64,000 nucleotides of DNA from Ligustrum vulgare. Taxonomy: Eukaryota; Streptophyta; Magnoliopsida; Lamiales; Oleaceae. This document shows, in pieces, positions 12,491 through 24,998 of the stretch. The DNA is taken from positions 39,850,497-39,914,496 of the forward strand of contig OY743176.1 of assembly GCA_963555705.1 (NCBI GenBank). The letters are read 5' to 3'. Both the position numbers and the translations under genes were made by a program. The notes beneath the pieces are model-generated. The model had not been told where the DNA came from. It was given only the letters and a program-made list of their open reading frames with translations, and did not search any database. The number at the start of each line of letters is the position of its first letter. The first letter of the stretch is position 1.

Positions 12491-13080
12491 AAGATTGAAT
12501 GTGCAATTGACACTATTCATCCAATTCAATTGTAATTAAACACTATTCATCCAATTTAGGAACTAGTCCAATTACAATTAAACGTTATTCATCAAATTTA
12601 GGTACTATTAATTCAATTAACACATCATATGCAGGCAACAACTGGATGCATTTTGCAATTAAACACTATTCATTCAAGTTAGCCTCCGTTCGGCAACTAT
12701 GTGTTATAATCAATACAATTTTCAACACCATTTTTTAACCACACATATTTTCTCTATCCAATTTTTAACCACAAATTTTATCTAGAAAACACAAATAACA
12801 CCAATTATTAAGTGTTATAACAGTTGTCGAACGGAGGCTTAAACACTATTCATCCAATTAAACACTATGCGAGCAACAATTGGATGCACTAATCATCCAA
12901 TTAAACACTATGCGGGCAAATTGCCCTGATTTTCCATCAATTTAGGCACTATTTATCCAATTAAACATTATGCGAGTACATTGCCCGAATTTCCATCAAT
13001 TTAGGCGTTATTCATCCAATTAAATTATGCACTATTCATTCAATTAAACACTATGCGGGCAACAATTGGATTTAATGTAT
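12490..13080. repeat. Irregular repeat zone around a MITE
   Basis: The phrase AACACTATTCATCCAATT and variants recur many times (for example 12536, 12840, 12952, 13010). It forms an interrupted low-copy array that separates the two pararetrovirus pieces. Confidence 0.6.
12682..12838. mobile_element. Tourist-like MITE (157 bp), TSD TTA
   Basis: Termini are GCCTCCGTTCGGCAACT and the near-complementary AGTTGTCGAACGGAGGC, with more pairing inward (TGTTATAA...TTATAACA). TTA flanks both sides (12679-12681, 12839-12841), the 3-bp TSD of PIF/Harbinger elements. A relative lies in LAZY1 intron 1 (62420-62591). Confidence 0.75.
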
Positions 13081-13129
13081 TATTCGGTCACCTATCCAAG
13101 ATTACCTTGGACACTTTATGGAGACCTTC

Positions 13130-13610
13130 TCATGTTCCTATTTTTATTTTTTTGTGTTACTTATTTTTTTTCGTTAAGTTAATTATGAGAGTTCAAATAA
13201 AGTCGTAATAGAAATATCTTAATATTGATGTGAAACTTTCACACAATACTTTATTACATTATTTTTGAATTACTAAACTGTAGCAAAAATTTTAGTCATT
13301 TAAAATGATCAATTAGTAATGTATTTCATCTTTCATTAAATTTTTCTTTCGTTTTCCTTTTTGGTTTGTCCCAAATTATAGGTTACTTTCCTTATTGAGA
13401 TTATATTAATGTCTTATTTTTTTAATATGCCCATATTTAATATGCATTGTTATCAACGCATATGAACTACTTATTATTTAATGTAGGGCTATGTTAGGTA
13501 AAATGTAAGCAAATTTATAATTCTAACATATAATAATTATGTTTTTTTAATTCGTGTAAAAATAGAAATTAGTCTATCTCTATGGGACGAGGGGAGTATC
13601 AAACAAGAAA
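13130..13610. mobile_element. Probable mariner/Stowaway-like MITE remnant
   Basis: AT-rich 480 bp ending in TATGGGACGAGGGGAGTATC, which resembles the TGGGACGGAGGGAGTA terminus of plant Stowaway-type MITEs. It has an internal CCCAAATTATAGGTTACTTTCC phrase. The left terminus is not clear. It interrupts the pararetrovirus. Confidence 0.4.
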
Positions 13611-13684
13611 TCATTATTCAAAACTATCTGATAGGAAAATATTGGAAATATGCGTACAACGCATGCACCACCAAAACTAGTAAT

Positions 13685-14645
13685 AATATAAATATTCTAT
13701 TTCCTTTAATTGTTTAGTAGGGTTCATTTGATCTTCTAATTTTAATAATTCTTTCTTATCAAGAATTATCCCTAATTCTTTTGGAAAAATTATTTCATCA
13801 ATATCTTCCCCTGTTAATTCTATATGCACATTTTATTGATATGACTCTTCTTCCTCTTCTTCAGGTTGCCTTTGTACTTGATTAGAATATATGAATCTTA
13901 AACTAGTCCTACCATGAATATCTTTATAAGTTAATGATTCTCTAGGTGCAATAGTTTTTTCTTGATCTTCTAAAAATTTGTCCATATCCCATTCTAATCT
14001 TGCAAATTGTTTTGTTGAAAGTTCTTTTGGTTTAACCATATTAATTCCTTTGCTACTCATTAAATTTACTACCTTGTCTATGTAAATCTTATATTTTGTT
14101 AGGGAGTTTATAGAACATCTTCCTAGGAATCCTATATGGATTAATAAATTTTCTCCACTTTCTGTATCTTCATATCCTTTAGTTTGAATTCCTATTTTTA
14201 TTTTTTCTGAAAAATCTTTAAAAGTTATTAAAAAATGTGGATTACAATATCTATTATTCTATTCATATCTACTTCCATATTAGCAATCTGACTTTTATCT
14301 ATGTTATTAAATCTTTCATCATAAATAGTAATTAATGTCTTACATCCTAAATTTTTTCTTATCATTCCTTTAATTCCTATAACTATATGTCTTAAATGAA
14401 TAAATCTATAATTTCTCTTCCTTAATCCCCTTTTAAAATCTTCTGATATTAAATTCTATTTCTAACTTGGTTTCCTATACATTGAATTGAAACTTCTCTG
14501 TTATGTCTAAAAAATTGTGTTTTTGATATTGATCTGTCCTTCTTAATATTATGTCAATAAATTTCTCCTGAAGTACTAAGTCTAGATGATTCTTCATTGT
14601 TTATTCTTGATCTTCCTAAAAATGGTGTTGACAGACTCATCTTGG
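13685..14645 (-). pseudogene. Endogenous pararetrovirus fragment, movement-protein region
   Basis: Reading on the minus strand from a Met near 14641 to about 13685, the frames resemble a Caulimoviridae movement protein (30K superfamily). A basic stretch is followed by IVIGIKGMIRKNLG, then LLIHIGFLGRCS, then the 13833-14060 frame ending in a Glu run. At least one in-frame stop and frame changes break it, so no product is possible. Gene order with the capsid piece (11815-12490), both on the minus strand, matches Caulimoviridae (movement protein before coat protein). The family call rests on motif pattern only. Confidence 0.5.
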
Positions 14646-15549
14646 AAATTTTAAATCTTTTGGTAATCTTCTCTAATTTTTTCTTTCAATAACAGAGCTC
14701 AAATGCATATGACATCAAAATAACAAAATAAAGGGATAATTGAGTTGCAAATTTGAATTTCATTCACCTTCAACCTAAACAAACATTAAAACTATACATA
14801 CACAACTCAAAATACAATCTTCATCTTCAACATAAACTAAATGTTCAACAAAAGCACCATCTCAGATAAACATCTTCACTATACATACACAACTCAAAAT
14901 AGCCCACTTCATCTTCAACCTAAACTAAATGCTAAACAAAAGCAACATCACAGAGGGAATTTGACAAAACGAATTCAATATATAATAATTTACACATTGG
15001 AGTGATCAAAAAAGGCCCTCTTCATCTCTGCACTAGGCAGAGCTCAACCAAAACATGTGATCAATGTAGGACAATAAAAAATCCCCACCATAAATCTGAA
15101 ATCTAATGTCGAACACATTTTACAATGGCTACTCCTCTCTAAATGGGAGTTACCGTTTCTTGGTGTGAATCAAGATATTCATCTTGATGTTACTGCTAGA
15201 ACGCACTGAACAATGCAAAAGAAGGAGCTCCTTAAAGATTTGGAGTTCGCATAGCACTGAAGTGGTAATGGAGTGGACGAATCACTGAAGCGGTAATGGG
15301 CTAGACGAATCACTAATTGGAAATGGAGTTCACGAAGCACTGACTTGGAAATGGAGTTCACGAATCACTGAAGCGGCACTTAATTGGCAAAGGACTCAAG
15401 CAGGAGAATTATATTAGCTAATGCAATCCGCATTGGAGTCGTTGATTGTAAGAGTGGCGGAGAGATTTAGGTTTATGTGGGAGATGAATCTTGGGAAGGA
15501 GGAAAGATAAAATAATAAGAGGAAAGAAAATAATGAATGGATACCAATG
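14646..15549. other. Unassigned, with short local duplications
   Basis: Two imperfect direct copies of a ~100-base phrase (14780-14860 and 14880-14950, containing ACTATACATACACAACTC) and a ~33-base repeat of the type CGAATCACTGAAGCGGTAATGG (15245-15380). No gene is supported. Confidence 0.5.
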
Positions 15550-16190
15550 ATCTCTGCTTTCAATTTCTTTACTAATTACTCACCGATCTTTCAAGTGTTA
15601 CTCAATGATCACCGAAATTTCAAAAGTGTTTCCCATCCATCACTGATACAAAAGGAATTTGTTTCATTAGAACGTTTTTGCCACATGGCTAATGGAATTC
15701 CTATGTGAAGCCGAGTTGGAAATAACAGTTTTTAGCCATTCATAAAATTCAACCAAACACACCCTTCCCATTTGACATGTCATACAACCACAACCCAAAC
15801 AAGTCCTTCCCAAATTTAAAATATAAATACCTACCCTTCAACCCTCATATGAAGCAGAGAAGTTCTCCACTCACCTCACCTAAATTCGTAGCATCAGCAC
15901 TGTTCACCGACTCCAGGGAATTCGGACTTCAACACCAACAAACTGATGCCTGGTAGTTTTCCTTCATTTCCCAAATTGGAAGTCGAATGGAATGGTTGTT
16001 CTTCATTTTTCCCAAACTCGCGGGTTCAAAAAATACGAGTAAATTAGCAACAATAAAATCTTCCAAGGTAGATGAAGGTTTTGAGATAGTTCCTGCTCCA
16101 CAAATAGATTCTAGTGATTTTTCATTACAGGACTCGGATGAGGAGGACATTGGTTCAAAAGAAGAGATATGGCATTCATTTGCTTGAAAT
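15550..16190 (+). repeat. Dispersed repeat, copy 1 (partner at 46310)
   Basis: It shares long stretches with 46310-46900, for example AAAAGTGTTTCCCATCCATC, TTGGAAATAACA and CCAAACACACCCTTCCC. A short ORF (15987-16187, 66 residues, Ser/Asp/Glu-rich end) lies in its distal part but has no recognised domain. It is probably a medium-copy non-autonomous element; no terminal repeats were identified. Confidence 0.55.
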
Positions 16191-17766
16191 TAGTGGAAGT
16201 TTCTACAATGCATATGCAATTAATGAAAGGGGAATAAAAAAGGCTGCTAATGTCACCCCAGATATTTACCAAAATGAAATTGAGATCAAAATAAGTACGA
16301 AAAACATACTTATCAAATCCCCCAAATTTAAACTCTTGTTCGTCCTCGAATAAGATAAATCATACAATCACACAAACATAACAACACAATAAAATTGATG
16401 ACACTAACACGTGTTAAATAACTTCCTGATTTACTTTAGGATTTAAAACTGCAGTAATCCTTGAAAATTTTTCAAACAATGCTATAAAAGTTTTAATTCA
16501 ATCCATGCTCGATGTGCATGTGTGTTTAGTCAACTCAATCATCATAATGCGCTAAATAGGTGATCTCCTGATCCTTAGTGGTCAAATTTTGCTTTCCCTC
16601 TCATGAGATGCACTCCCACCAAACTTGTTATTTTCTCTCAAAATTGGGGTATATTTTCTAAGGTTGTTTCCTAAATCACTAACTTCTTTATCGCTCAAGT
16701 TTAGGACTATCTATCCAGCAACAACAACTATTTAGGTTTGCAATGATTCTCCTTAATCTCGAGTGGCCCAACCATCAAATGTCCACTAGGAAATTCAAAC
16801 TCACTAGTTATCTTAATCCCATTTATGCAAACTATCAACTAAGTTTTAATGCCATGCAGTACTGTTCTCCATTAAGCTAATATATAACCATTGTAGCGAA
16901 CTTTAGGCTGGTGGCTCCCAAGTCAGTTGACCATAGGGCACCAAGTTTTGAAATACCCCTACGAGCTTAATCACTCGAGTCACTACGCTCCGAAGAAAGG
17001 TGTCAAATGAATGCAATGTCTTCATTTTTTATTTATTTTTTGAATAGAAATAAATATAAAAGATGCATGCATGTTCCTACTTTATGCAAGGAATTAGATT
17101 ACCAGCATTTGATCATTACCTAGCTTCCTCCTGTCAGTCAAGGTCACTCCATAGATCAATTTTGCACACATGGAATCAACACACCCCAAACAGTCACCAC
17201 TTTTAGTTTTACACCCCAAACTGTCTAACTAATTGGTCAAAGTGATGGAATGAAATGTTTCAAGTGGGAATGTATCCTAAGTTCATATTGACAACTAGAA
17301 ACCAAATATTCAAATTCCACCACTATGCGCAATAATTAAGTTGACGTGCTCAAAGAATAGTCAAGTTCATAAATTACCACAGTTTCAAATAATTGTCATC
17401 ATGAGCGGCAAGGCTATTCAACACAAACCAAGCATGCAATTTTTGTTTTAACTCAAAGGTAACTACAACCTAAAATTAAAAAACAAAGTAAAAACACATA
17501 TATAACTCAGAATTATAATACTACCCTCACCCAAACTTAAAATACACATTAGTCCCTAATGTGAAATATATAAGTAAAAGGAGAGATAGTTCCGATCACT
17601 CAAAAATCAGGAGGCAGTGGAGGATCTTGTGGCCATTGAAAACGTCCAGTAGCATCATCATCTCCTCATGATCTCGAAGTTGATGGTCATCAAGGGACTG
17701 AAGTGTAGCAATGATCACGTCCTGCCCTTCTTGTAAATGATCACGTCCTACCCTTCCTGTAGCTAT

Positions 17767-19808
17767 CTAATGGCTTCCTCCTAATTTTGAAGCGATGATT
17801 GCACCTGCCTCAATACTGGTCCAAAATTCACACCCCTCGACTTCCAAGTCTATGATGGAGTGCAGGAGTAGGTCTATCAACTGGCACGTCCGTCTGGGGA
17901 GGTATATCTTCATCTGCATGTCCCCTCTCATCTTTATCTTCTTCTTCTTCTTCATCTTCCGACACAGTTTCCCTTCTTGCATTATGGTGTCGAATGATCT
18001 GAGATTTTGATTTCCTCATTGTTGTAAGGCGCAACACTGGAGCAAGTTTCTTTTTAGCTTCAGATGGAAGCATAGGGACCCCCCCCCTCTTTTGCACAGT
18101 GCAGAGATTAGAATGGACATGATTAGTTTTGATCTGCTCCGAGGCACCAGTGCTGCATCCTTTACATTATTGAATATAAGCTCTTCAAAATCTATATCCC
18201 ACCCAATAGCAGGTTTATACAGTAATTTCATCTTCAGAAGGTGTATGTGAGTAATATGCAATGTTGTTAAACCCGGACCGTACCGACCGATCCAATCGGC
18301 AAACTTGCGACCCGGTTAAAAAATCGAGTCATAAATTTTAAAAAACTCAGAATTAAAAAACCCGATCAAAACCCAGTCGACCTGGCCAGTTTTGAAGCGA
18401 CCCGTCAACTCGGTACTGGTTTTACCAAGTTACATGGGTCGAGTTCAAAAACATTTAACTCCATCTAGACTCCTCCCAAACAGCCCTTATGTAAGGCTTT
18501 TGTTTATTCCTTCCAAACATGAGTTTTCGATGTGGGATTCAGGATGGGAGGAGGCTTGATAGAATCATTAGAGCAAGAAATGAGATTTTTCTCTTTTGCA
18601 AATTCTCTCCTTCGTCAGCCTCCTTCAAAGCAAGATTGAACTTCAAATCCACATTTTTTGCATACCCTCTTTTACCATTTGCATTAGTATTCTTCACCAG
18701 ATCTCCATAACAATGCCTCCTCCGTCAAGTAATCCTAAGCCCAGGTTAGTTTTCTCAAAACCCCAACTTTTCTTTCTCGTGTTCTTCACTAATCATAGTC
18801 ATTTTGCTCCAATTTCTATCAAACATTTGGGTTTTTTTTGTTCTTGTTAATGGTGCAGAGAATAAAATATATGATATAATAATGAGAAATTAGATAGATG
18901 GGGGAAGAGTGAGTTGGATCAAGATGGGTATTAATAATTTAATATACAAAGAGTTGCAATTTGTTTTAATATAATGGGAAATGTGACATATGGATCAATC
19001 AGTAAGCTGGTGATATCCAATACTGTTGCAAATGGAAATTCATTTTTCCAGGGTGCATTTGCTTCACTTTTCATTTTTCAGTTTTTTATAATTTTATTTT
19101 ATGAACCGGGTTGACATCGAGTCGATTTCGGGTCGGCCCACTAACCCTTGACCCTTTCCTTCTTCCGGGTCGATACCCAGGCCGAGTTTTAACACTTTGG
19201 TAATATGTGTTGTAGGGAGACATTATTTCTAAGAAAATGATGCAAGAAACGCATCTCACTAGTCATTTCTCCGTGATTCATCACACTGTTGAGTGGCCAA
19301 GTTTTATGTTGGTTTGCTGGGTAAATGAATTATGCCGCTTCCTCAAAATTGGTGATAGGAGGCGGAGTGGATCCCTCTTCAATGTTGCAGTATTCTTGAA
19401 TAATTTGTGGACTGAACGGGACCCAAACTTCCGTCACATATATCTTTATGTAGTACTCATTTTCCTCATTCAAGATATTTGCACTCAAATTGCACATAAA
19501 TTCCCCCTCCACTGCTGTGTAGACTTTGTGTGGTTTAGCACATAGTTTGGTTCACCCCTTCTCCTTTATTATATTTGGAATTGTGAAAAATCTCAATTCA
19601 TTTAATCGAACTTCTTTTACCTTGAGGTTGGCTCTGTGCCCAAAAAATGCCACACGCTGCTTAGTATCGTTTGAAACAAAGGTTTCATACGACGGAGACT
19701 CAAGTCTAGTGCGCTTTCCTGTATTTGAAGATTTTGCAACCCCTTTTCCTTTGGTAGCACGAGATGGAGGTACTCTAGGAGGCATTTTGGTGGAGTAGAC
19801 CTACACAA
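17767..19808 (-). pseudogene. Gag-like / putative plant transposon protein ORF, interrupted
   Basis: The minus-strand frame starts MPPRVPPSRATKGKGVAKSS (19785) and runs to 19552, then resumes in another frame (19512-19330, TEVWVPFSPQIIQEYC). After a 941-bp hAT insertion it continues at 18258-17767, with PRSRSKLIMSILISAL and an acidic, Lys-rich end. Layout and motifs resemble the 'putative plant transposon protein' domain of gypsy elements. That family lies where gag is expected and has no proven function. Frame changes, an in-frame stop after FEEAA and the insertion make it non-functional. Confidence 0.5.
18259..19199. mobile_element. Non-autonomous hAT element (941 bp), TSD GTAATATG
   Basis: Ends are CAATGTTGTTAAACCCGG and CCGAGTTTTAACACTTTG, which are inverted matches with a few mismatches. 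An identical 8-bp duplication GTAATATG occurs at 18251-18258 and 19200-19207. Subterminal regions are rich in GACCCGG-type motifs. The middle (18700-18760) has a short open stretch beginning ATGCCTCCTCC followed by a splice-donor-like CAGGTTAG, possibly a relic first exon. No transposase is recognisable. Confidence 0.85.
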
Positions 19809-19809
19809 A

Positions 19810-21040
19810 GAATATCAAAGTATTAGCTCAAGTACAATATCCAATGCAAAAAAAAAAAATGTTTAACAATTTAGTTGATGACAGCTTTGCATGGTAACAG
19901 AAAGTATGGAATGCATATATGTCCCACAAACTTGAATGAAAGTTGCATGAAATAAGTTCGAAACACATAAGAGATCATCTCAATGAAGTGTAGTATGCAA
20001 ACGTAGAATGTGCACTTGAAAGTTTCATGCATGAATTCCTTATTTAATCAATGTTTTTTGTTGCACAAGGGTTGGTGTTATTTCAAAATTGAAGTTCAAT
20101 CCTAATGGAGCCCATATCAATCAAAAGAAGAAAATATGCAAATAATAATCTTCACCAATTCGTACACATTAACAATTGAGCCACATATTCCCAACATTCA
20201 ATGTTCTAGGAATCTCACCAATTTGAGGATTTACGCTAACACATTGTATGCATGATGGTTAACTAGATTCCACAAATTCATACGTAGCTTAGAAATCCAT
20301 AACTCCCCAACAATGTCACCAATTCAATTTAGGACTTTAAACAACATTGAATGCAGACACAAGTTTAACTAGAATACACAAAATCATAGTTATCTTAGAA
20401 ATGCATAATAGCAAAATCAAAGAAACTAAGTCAAGTGAGAACTTGAAACAAACACTGTGTGCATATTAAGGTTAACCTAAGTTCATTTACCAAGAAACAC
20501 CTCAAATAATCATGAAATTCCACTTCTAAGAAAACAATTCACTTGAGGCTTTTATCAAACACATTGTGCACATACCAAAATTTACCCCAGTTTCAAACAA
20601 TGGAAATAACTCTAAAATCCCCCAAACATCAATAAACAAAGAAATCAAATCTTACAAAATCCTCAATCACATTTCAACAACTATGACAAGTTTTCATACC
20701 CATTCCATACCAAGTGTTGATTTCACAATTCTCACAAGATATTTGTATATAAATAGTGTAAAGAACATTACCTTTGAATATGTTGAAGAGGGTAAGAAGG
20801 AGATGTTAAAGTCTTAAAATACTTGAAAAATTCTCCAACTTGAAGGCAAAGGAGATGAATTTGTGTGGGGAGAATTTGATTAGGGTTTGTGAAGAGAGAG
20901 TTGTGAGAAAAATGAGAGAGAGCTCGGTTTGAAATAAAAATTCTAATTTTCAAGTTTTTTTGTTTTTGTTTTGTAGTTGATCGTGGTCGTACCGTAGTAT
21001 GACCGCGGCATACATGCAATATGTCCGGAATGTCGATCAC
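19810..21040. other. Leader region of minus-strand gypsy element
   Basis: No gene is supported. An A run at 19849-19858, AT-rich sequence and a GC-rich patch at 20985-21010 (CGTACCGTAGTATGACCGCGG) lie next to the LTR arm. Short ORFs are not conserved-looking. Confidence 0.4.
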
Positions 21041-22085
21041 ACGAGGACTAATTGACTTATTACTAGCTTTGATTAATCAATTCCTAAACTACAAATAAAT
21101 GTCAAGATTGTGATTTTTGAATTTTTAAAATAGTGAAACCAATGAAATGTGAAATTAAAATAAATAAAACAATTGGAATGATTTGGTTTTTTCTTATGAA
21201 TGGAAAATATTGGGACTCACGATAGTAACTTTGTTATCCTATTAAATTTCTCATCTCATGTATTTTTCCGAAAGTAGTGTTTAATCGAATTCAAAATTTT
21301 ATCCAAAATTCTCCTCTCAAGTTTAAATTGGTTCTATTTAGATTGTTCAACCACATATCTCTATGATTGGTAAGAATAAGCCTTAAATAGATGCATCCAA
21401 CGATAAGAATTCAAAATGATCACGATAACCACAACTATATATCTCTACAATTTTGTCAATTGCCATATTTTATTACTTGGTCTAGGTGTTAACTCACCTC
21501 TCCGATTATGAAAACAATCCACAATTCATCAAATTGGTGATCAAGCAATTCATGCATTAAAATTCAATAATAAAATCAATACATAAAACAATTTTCCTAA
21601 AACTAGAAAATTGAAATTGAATATTTAAACAAAATTACATCGTTCGTCCCAACTAATAAATTAATTACACATGGTTAAATAAAAACAAGAAGAATATATA
21701 AGAAAAACATTACCAAATTCTAGAAATAAGGTTGAGGAGATGAAAGGATTCATGCACCAAGATCCAATCTTCAATCCAAGTTCTGGATTTCTTCTTTGAC
21801 TTCTTGGAATTCTTCCTTGATTTCTTGTAGAAGTAGAGGAAAATATGAATTGGGGATCTCCCTCTAGGTTAAAATATGTTTTTTTATAGTTTAGAAGTGA
21901 AGAAAGTGGTTTAATCCTTACTGGGCTTGAAAAAAATGGAAAAAATAAAAGAAAAACCAAAAAATCGCAAAAACTCTATAGGTGAGCCGCAGCAAACAGG
22001 GCCAACAAGAGACCGCGGGTCGGCCTTGGTTTGCAAACCGCGGTTGAAAGTTTTGGTCCGTCAGCCGAACTTCAAACTCGCATTA
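21040..22085 (-). repeat. Left arm of ~1-kb inverted repeat (LTR, minus orientation)
   Basis: It is the reverse complement of 22337-23400 at roughly 90% identity by eye across the whole arm (for example TTAGTTGGGACGAACGATGT in both, inverted). On its minus strand it carries a TATA-like AAACTATAAAAAAAC, then the leader phrase AACCTAGAGGGAGATCCCC, as expected of an LTR promoter. It lacks the last ~90 bases that the right arm has. Confidence 0.8.
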
Positions 22086-22336
22086 GACAATTGTAAGTAT
22101 TTTAAAGTTTATATTACTTAATTGTTTATTTATTTTGATTGTTTTAGGAAAAACTCGAATTTGGAAGAGATTGAAGCAAAATGAGAAAGTCGTGTGTGGA
22201 GTATGTGAAGAATTGATGCAAAAATTTTAGTACAAATATCTTCATGGAGCCTTTAATAGATCATTTGAAAGATAATTGAATTTAGAGTCCAACATAATAA
22301 ACGGAGCTCAAATCGAAGTTGTAGATCAAAAGTTAT
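22086..22336. other. Spacer of the inverted repeat
   Basis: About 250 bp between the arms, probably U3 sequence of the right-hand LTR. No ORF. Confidence 0.6.
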
Positions 22337-23464
22337 GCGCGTTTGAAGTTCAACTGACGGACTAGAAATTTCAACCGCAGGTCAATTGTGGTTTGCAAAC
22401 TGAGGCCGATCCGCTATCTCCTATTGGCCCCATTTTCTGCGGCCCGCTGTAGGATTTTTCTTGATTTTCGATTTTTTCCATTTGTTTTCATGCCCAACAA
22501 GGATCAAACAACTTTCTTGACTTCTAAACTATAAAAAGACATATTTTAACCTAGAGGGAGAGCCCCAATTCATTTTTTCCTCTACATTCTACAAGAAACC
22601 AAGGAGAAATTCCAAGAAGCCAAAGAAGAAATCAAGAACTTGGGTTGAAGATTGGATCTTGGTGCATGAATCATTTCATCTCCTTAACCTTATTTCTAGA
22701 ATTTGATGATGTTTTTCTTATATATTCTTCTTATTTTATTTAACCATGTGTAATTATTTTATTAGTTGGGACGAACGATGTAATTTTGTTTAAATATTCA
22801 ATTTTAATTCTCTAGTGTTGGGGCAAATTGTTTTATGCGTTGATTTTATTATTGTGTTTTAATGCATGAATTGCTTGATCACCAATTTGATGAAATGTAG
22901 GTTCTTTTCATAATCCGAGATGTGAGTTAAAACCTAGACCAAGTAATAAAATCTCACAATTGACAAAAGGGTAGAAATACATAGTTGTGGTTGTCGTGAT
23001 TATTTTAAATTATTATCGTTGAATGCATTTAATTAGGGCTTATTCTGACCAATTATTGAGATATGTGGTTGACCTATCTAGATAGAACCAATTTTAACTC
23101 AAGAGGGGAATTTTGAATAAAATTGTGGATTCGATTAAACACTACTTTCGGAACAATACGTGAGATGAGAAATTGAATAGGATAACAAAGTTACTATCGT
23201 GAATCCCAACATTTTTCATTCATAAGAAAAACAAAAATAAAATCATTTTAATTGTTTTATTTGTTTTATTTTCACATTTCATTGCTTTCACTATTTTAAA
23301 AATTCAAAAATCACAATCTTGACATTTATTTGTAGTTTAGAAATTGATTAATCAAAGTTAATAATAAGAAAATTAGTCCTTTTGGGATCGACATTTCGGA
23401 CTCAAAAAGTCTCGTTTACTACTTGTTTGTGATATCATGCACTTGCGATATTTTCACAACATCA
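22337..23464 (+). repeat. Right arm of inverted repeat (LTR, plus orientation, end at 23464)
   Basis: Plus-strand LTR with TATA-like AAACTATAAAAAGAC at 22525-22540. It ends CACTTGCGATATTTTCACAACATCA-type sequence at 23464; the ACTTGCGAT phrase is shared with the end of the Athila-type LTR at 48130. No primer-binding site follows, so the element is truncated or this is a solo LTR. Confidence 0.65.
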
Positions 23465-24770
23465 TGTAAAATGTAAGAGTGACACTTTGATCACTTCTAT
23501 TTGGAGACTCATCATCCACTTAGGTTCAAAAAAGTGATGTGTTAATAGAGGAGCATCCCATGGACTTTGGATATATTGTTGTTTATTCGTTAGACATGTG
23601 TGGTGATCAATCTAGTGAGCATAGGTTGCAGTGTGTGTGATATGTGATCTTAAGGTGGGAGCTACACAGAATCAGATAGGATAATTGTGGTGAGATCGTT
23701 TCATGAGATCATTAATGCATTGTGTTGTATATATGTTAGCGGTTGTGTTTGATTAACTTGGAGTTAGTCTTATGTTCCTTGATGAACATGCTTGAAAATA
23801 TTGTTTATTATCTTGTGGTTATAACCTCATCGCATGTATTATACATTCCCGATTGATTACTTCTATTATCTTTCTTCTACTTGGGTGTTCTTGATCTTAG
23901 CCCTGGTGAGTAAATAAAGCGAGTATAGTGTGTGTTTCAGGTGTGAGACACGAGGTAATGTGTGCGATTCCAATTTTTATTGGTTTCCGTGATTAGACAA
24001 AGTATTAACTTTTTTTTGGGCTTGCAGGTTGTTGAATATAAATAATGTTAATCGGTTTAATGTTATATTTCATAAGCTTCGACTAAAAATTGAAAGAGAT
24101 GAAAAACAACACCACGAACGAGATCAAATTAAGTGTTCTTCCTTCAACTTGTTGGACCATTGGGAGCGACATTTTATTGAACTTTTTGCTCAAGGCCCAC
24201 TCTAATGTTAGGCTCATTTATGGAGACTTGGACTATTTGTTGGATATGTGAGGAACTAGGCCCATTAACTTGGAGTTGGCCCAAATGGGCACTTAACCTA
24301 TTTCTAAATGTCTTTGCTTCATTGTGGTGTGGACACAACATGCAAAATATTTTTGTTGCTTCTTCTTGGATGAGAGTTTAGACGGCAGCCCCTTTTGTGT
24401 TTTCTATTCTTCCGATGGTGGTCGAATGAGTTGGTTATTGGAAGCTACTCTTCAATGACATTACGTAGTGTTATGGGTTGAGCTTGTAGGTGGTTTCTAG
24501 TGGGGTTGTAGATGAAAATTGAGCCCGAGTTCTTTGGTGAATCTACCATCCACAAAATCAACAGTTTGAAAGGGTATTGTTGAGAAAGTGCGAAAAAGCT
24601 CCAGATCGATTACACATAGAGATAAATAATGGACTTATGAGGAATTAAGTATTTTATCTGATGAGTCTTTTGAGATGAAACTCCAATACCCCACAATTCA
24701 ATCTGTGTACATATCAAGAAGTAAGTACGTGATACATTATTCGACTTCGATTGGCAATTAATATTTTATT
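23465..24770. other. Unassigned 1.3 kb
   Basis: No open frame above background and no recognised repeat termini. Base composition is somewhat less AT-rich (24150-24560) than the flanks, but no coding frame was found there. Confidence 0.5.
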
Positions 24771-24816
24771 ACATACATACATACATACATACATACATTC
24801 ATACATACATACATAC
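24771..24816. repeat. (CATA)n microsatellite
   Basis: ACATACATAC tetranucleotide run with one TTCATAC interruption, immediately left of the copia LTR. Confidence 0.95.
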
Positions 24817-24825
24817 ACACATATA

Positions 24826-24998
24826 TGTTATAAATTAGAGTGAAAACAGAGAATAAATAAAAAAGCTAATAAATTTGTGTGTATAATTATGAACAAAAAC
24901 CCCTATATATAGGGGAATAAGGGATACATAAGGTAAATAATACCTAGGGTTATAGGGGTATAATTTTCATTCACTAATACAATATAATATTTACAACA
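24826..24998 (-). repeat. 3' LTR of the copia-type element
   Basis: Plus-strand ends TGTTATAAATTAGAG and TATTTACAACA. It aligns throughout with 39607-39781, with shared phrases such as AATAAATTTGTGTGTAT and TATTCACTAAT-type sequence. Confidence 0.8.

Larger units (their letters stand above)
16350..22085 (-). mobile_element. Minus-strand gypsy-like element lacking pol
   Basis: Reading right to left: an LTR arm (22085 to about 21040), a leader (21040-19810), a gag-like frame (19785-17767, split by a hAT element), then a non-coding tail (17560-16350). On the minus strand that tail contains the TTTAAGTTTGGGTGAGGGTA phrase usual before the 3' LTR of Athila/Tat-type elements. Another feature common in their tails is at 16920 (CATAGGGCACCAAGTTTTG). 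No protease, reverse transcriptase or integrase is seen and the 3' LTR is missing, so it is a deleted or non-autonomous copy. Confidence 0.5.
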
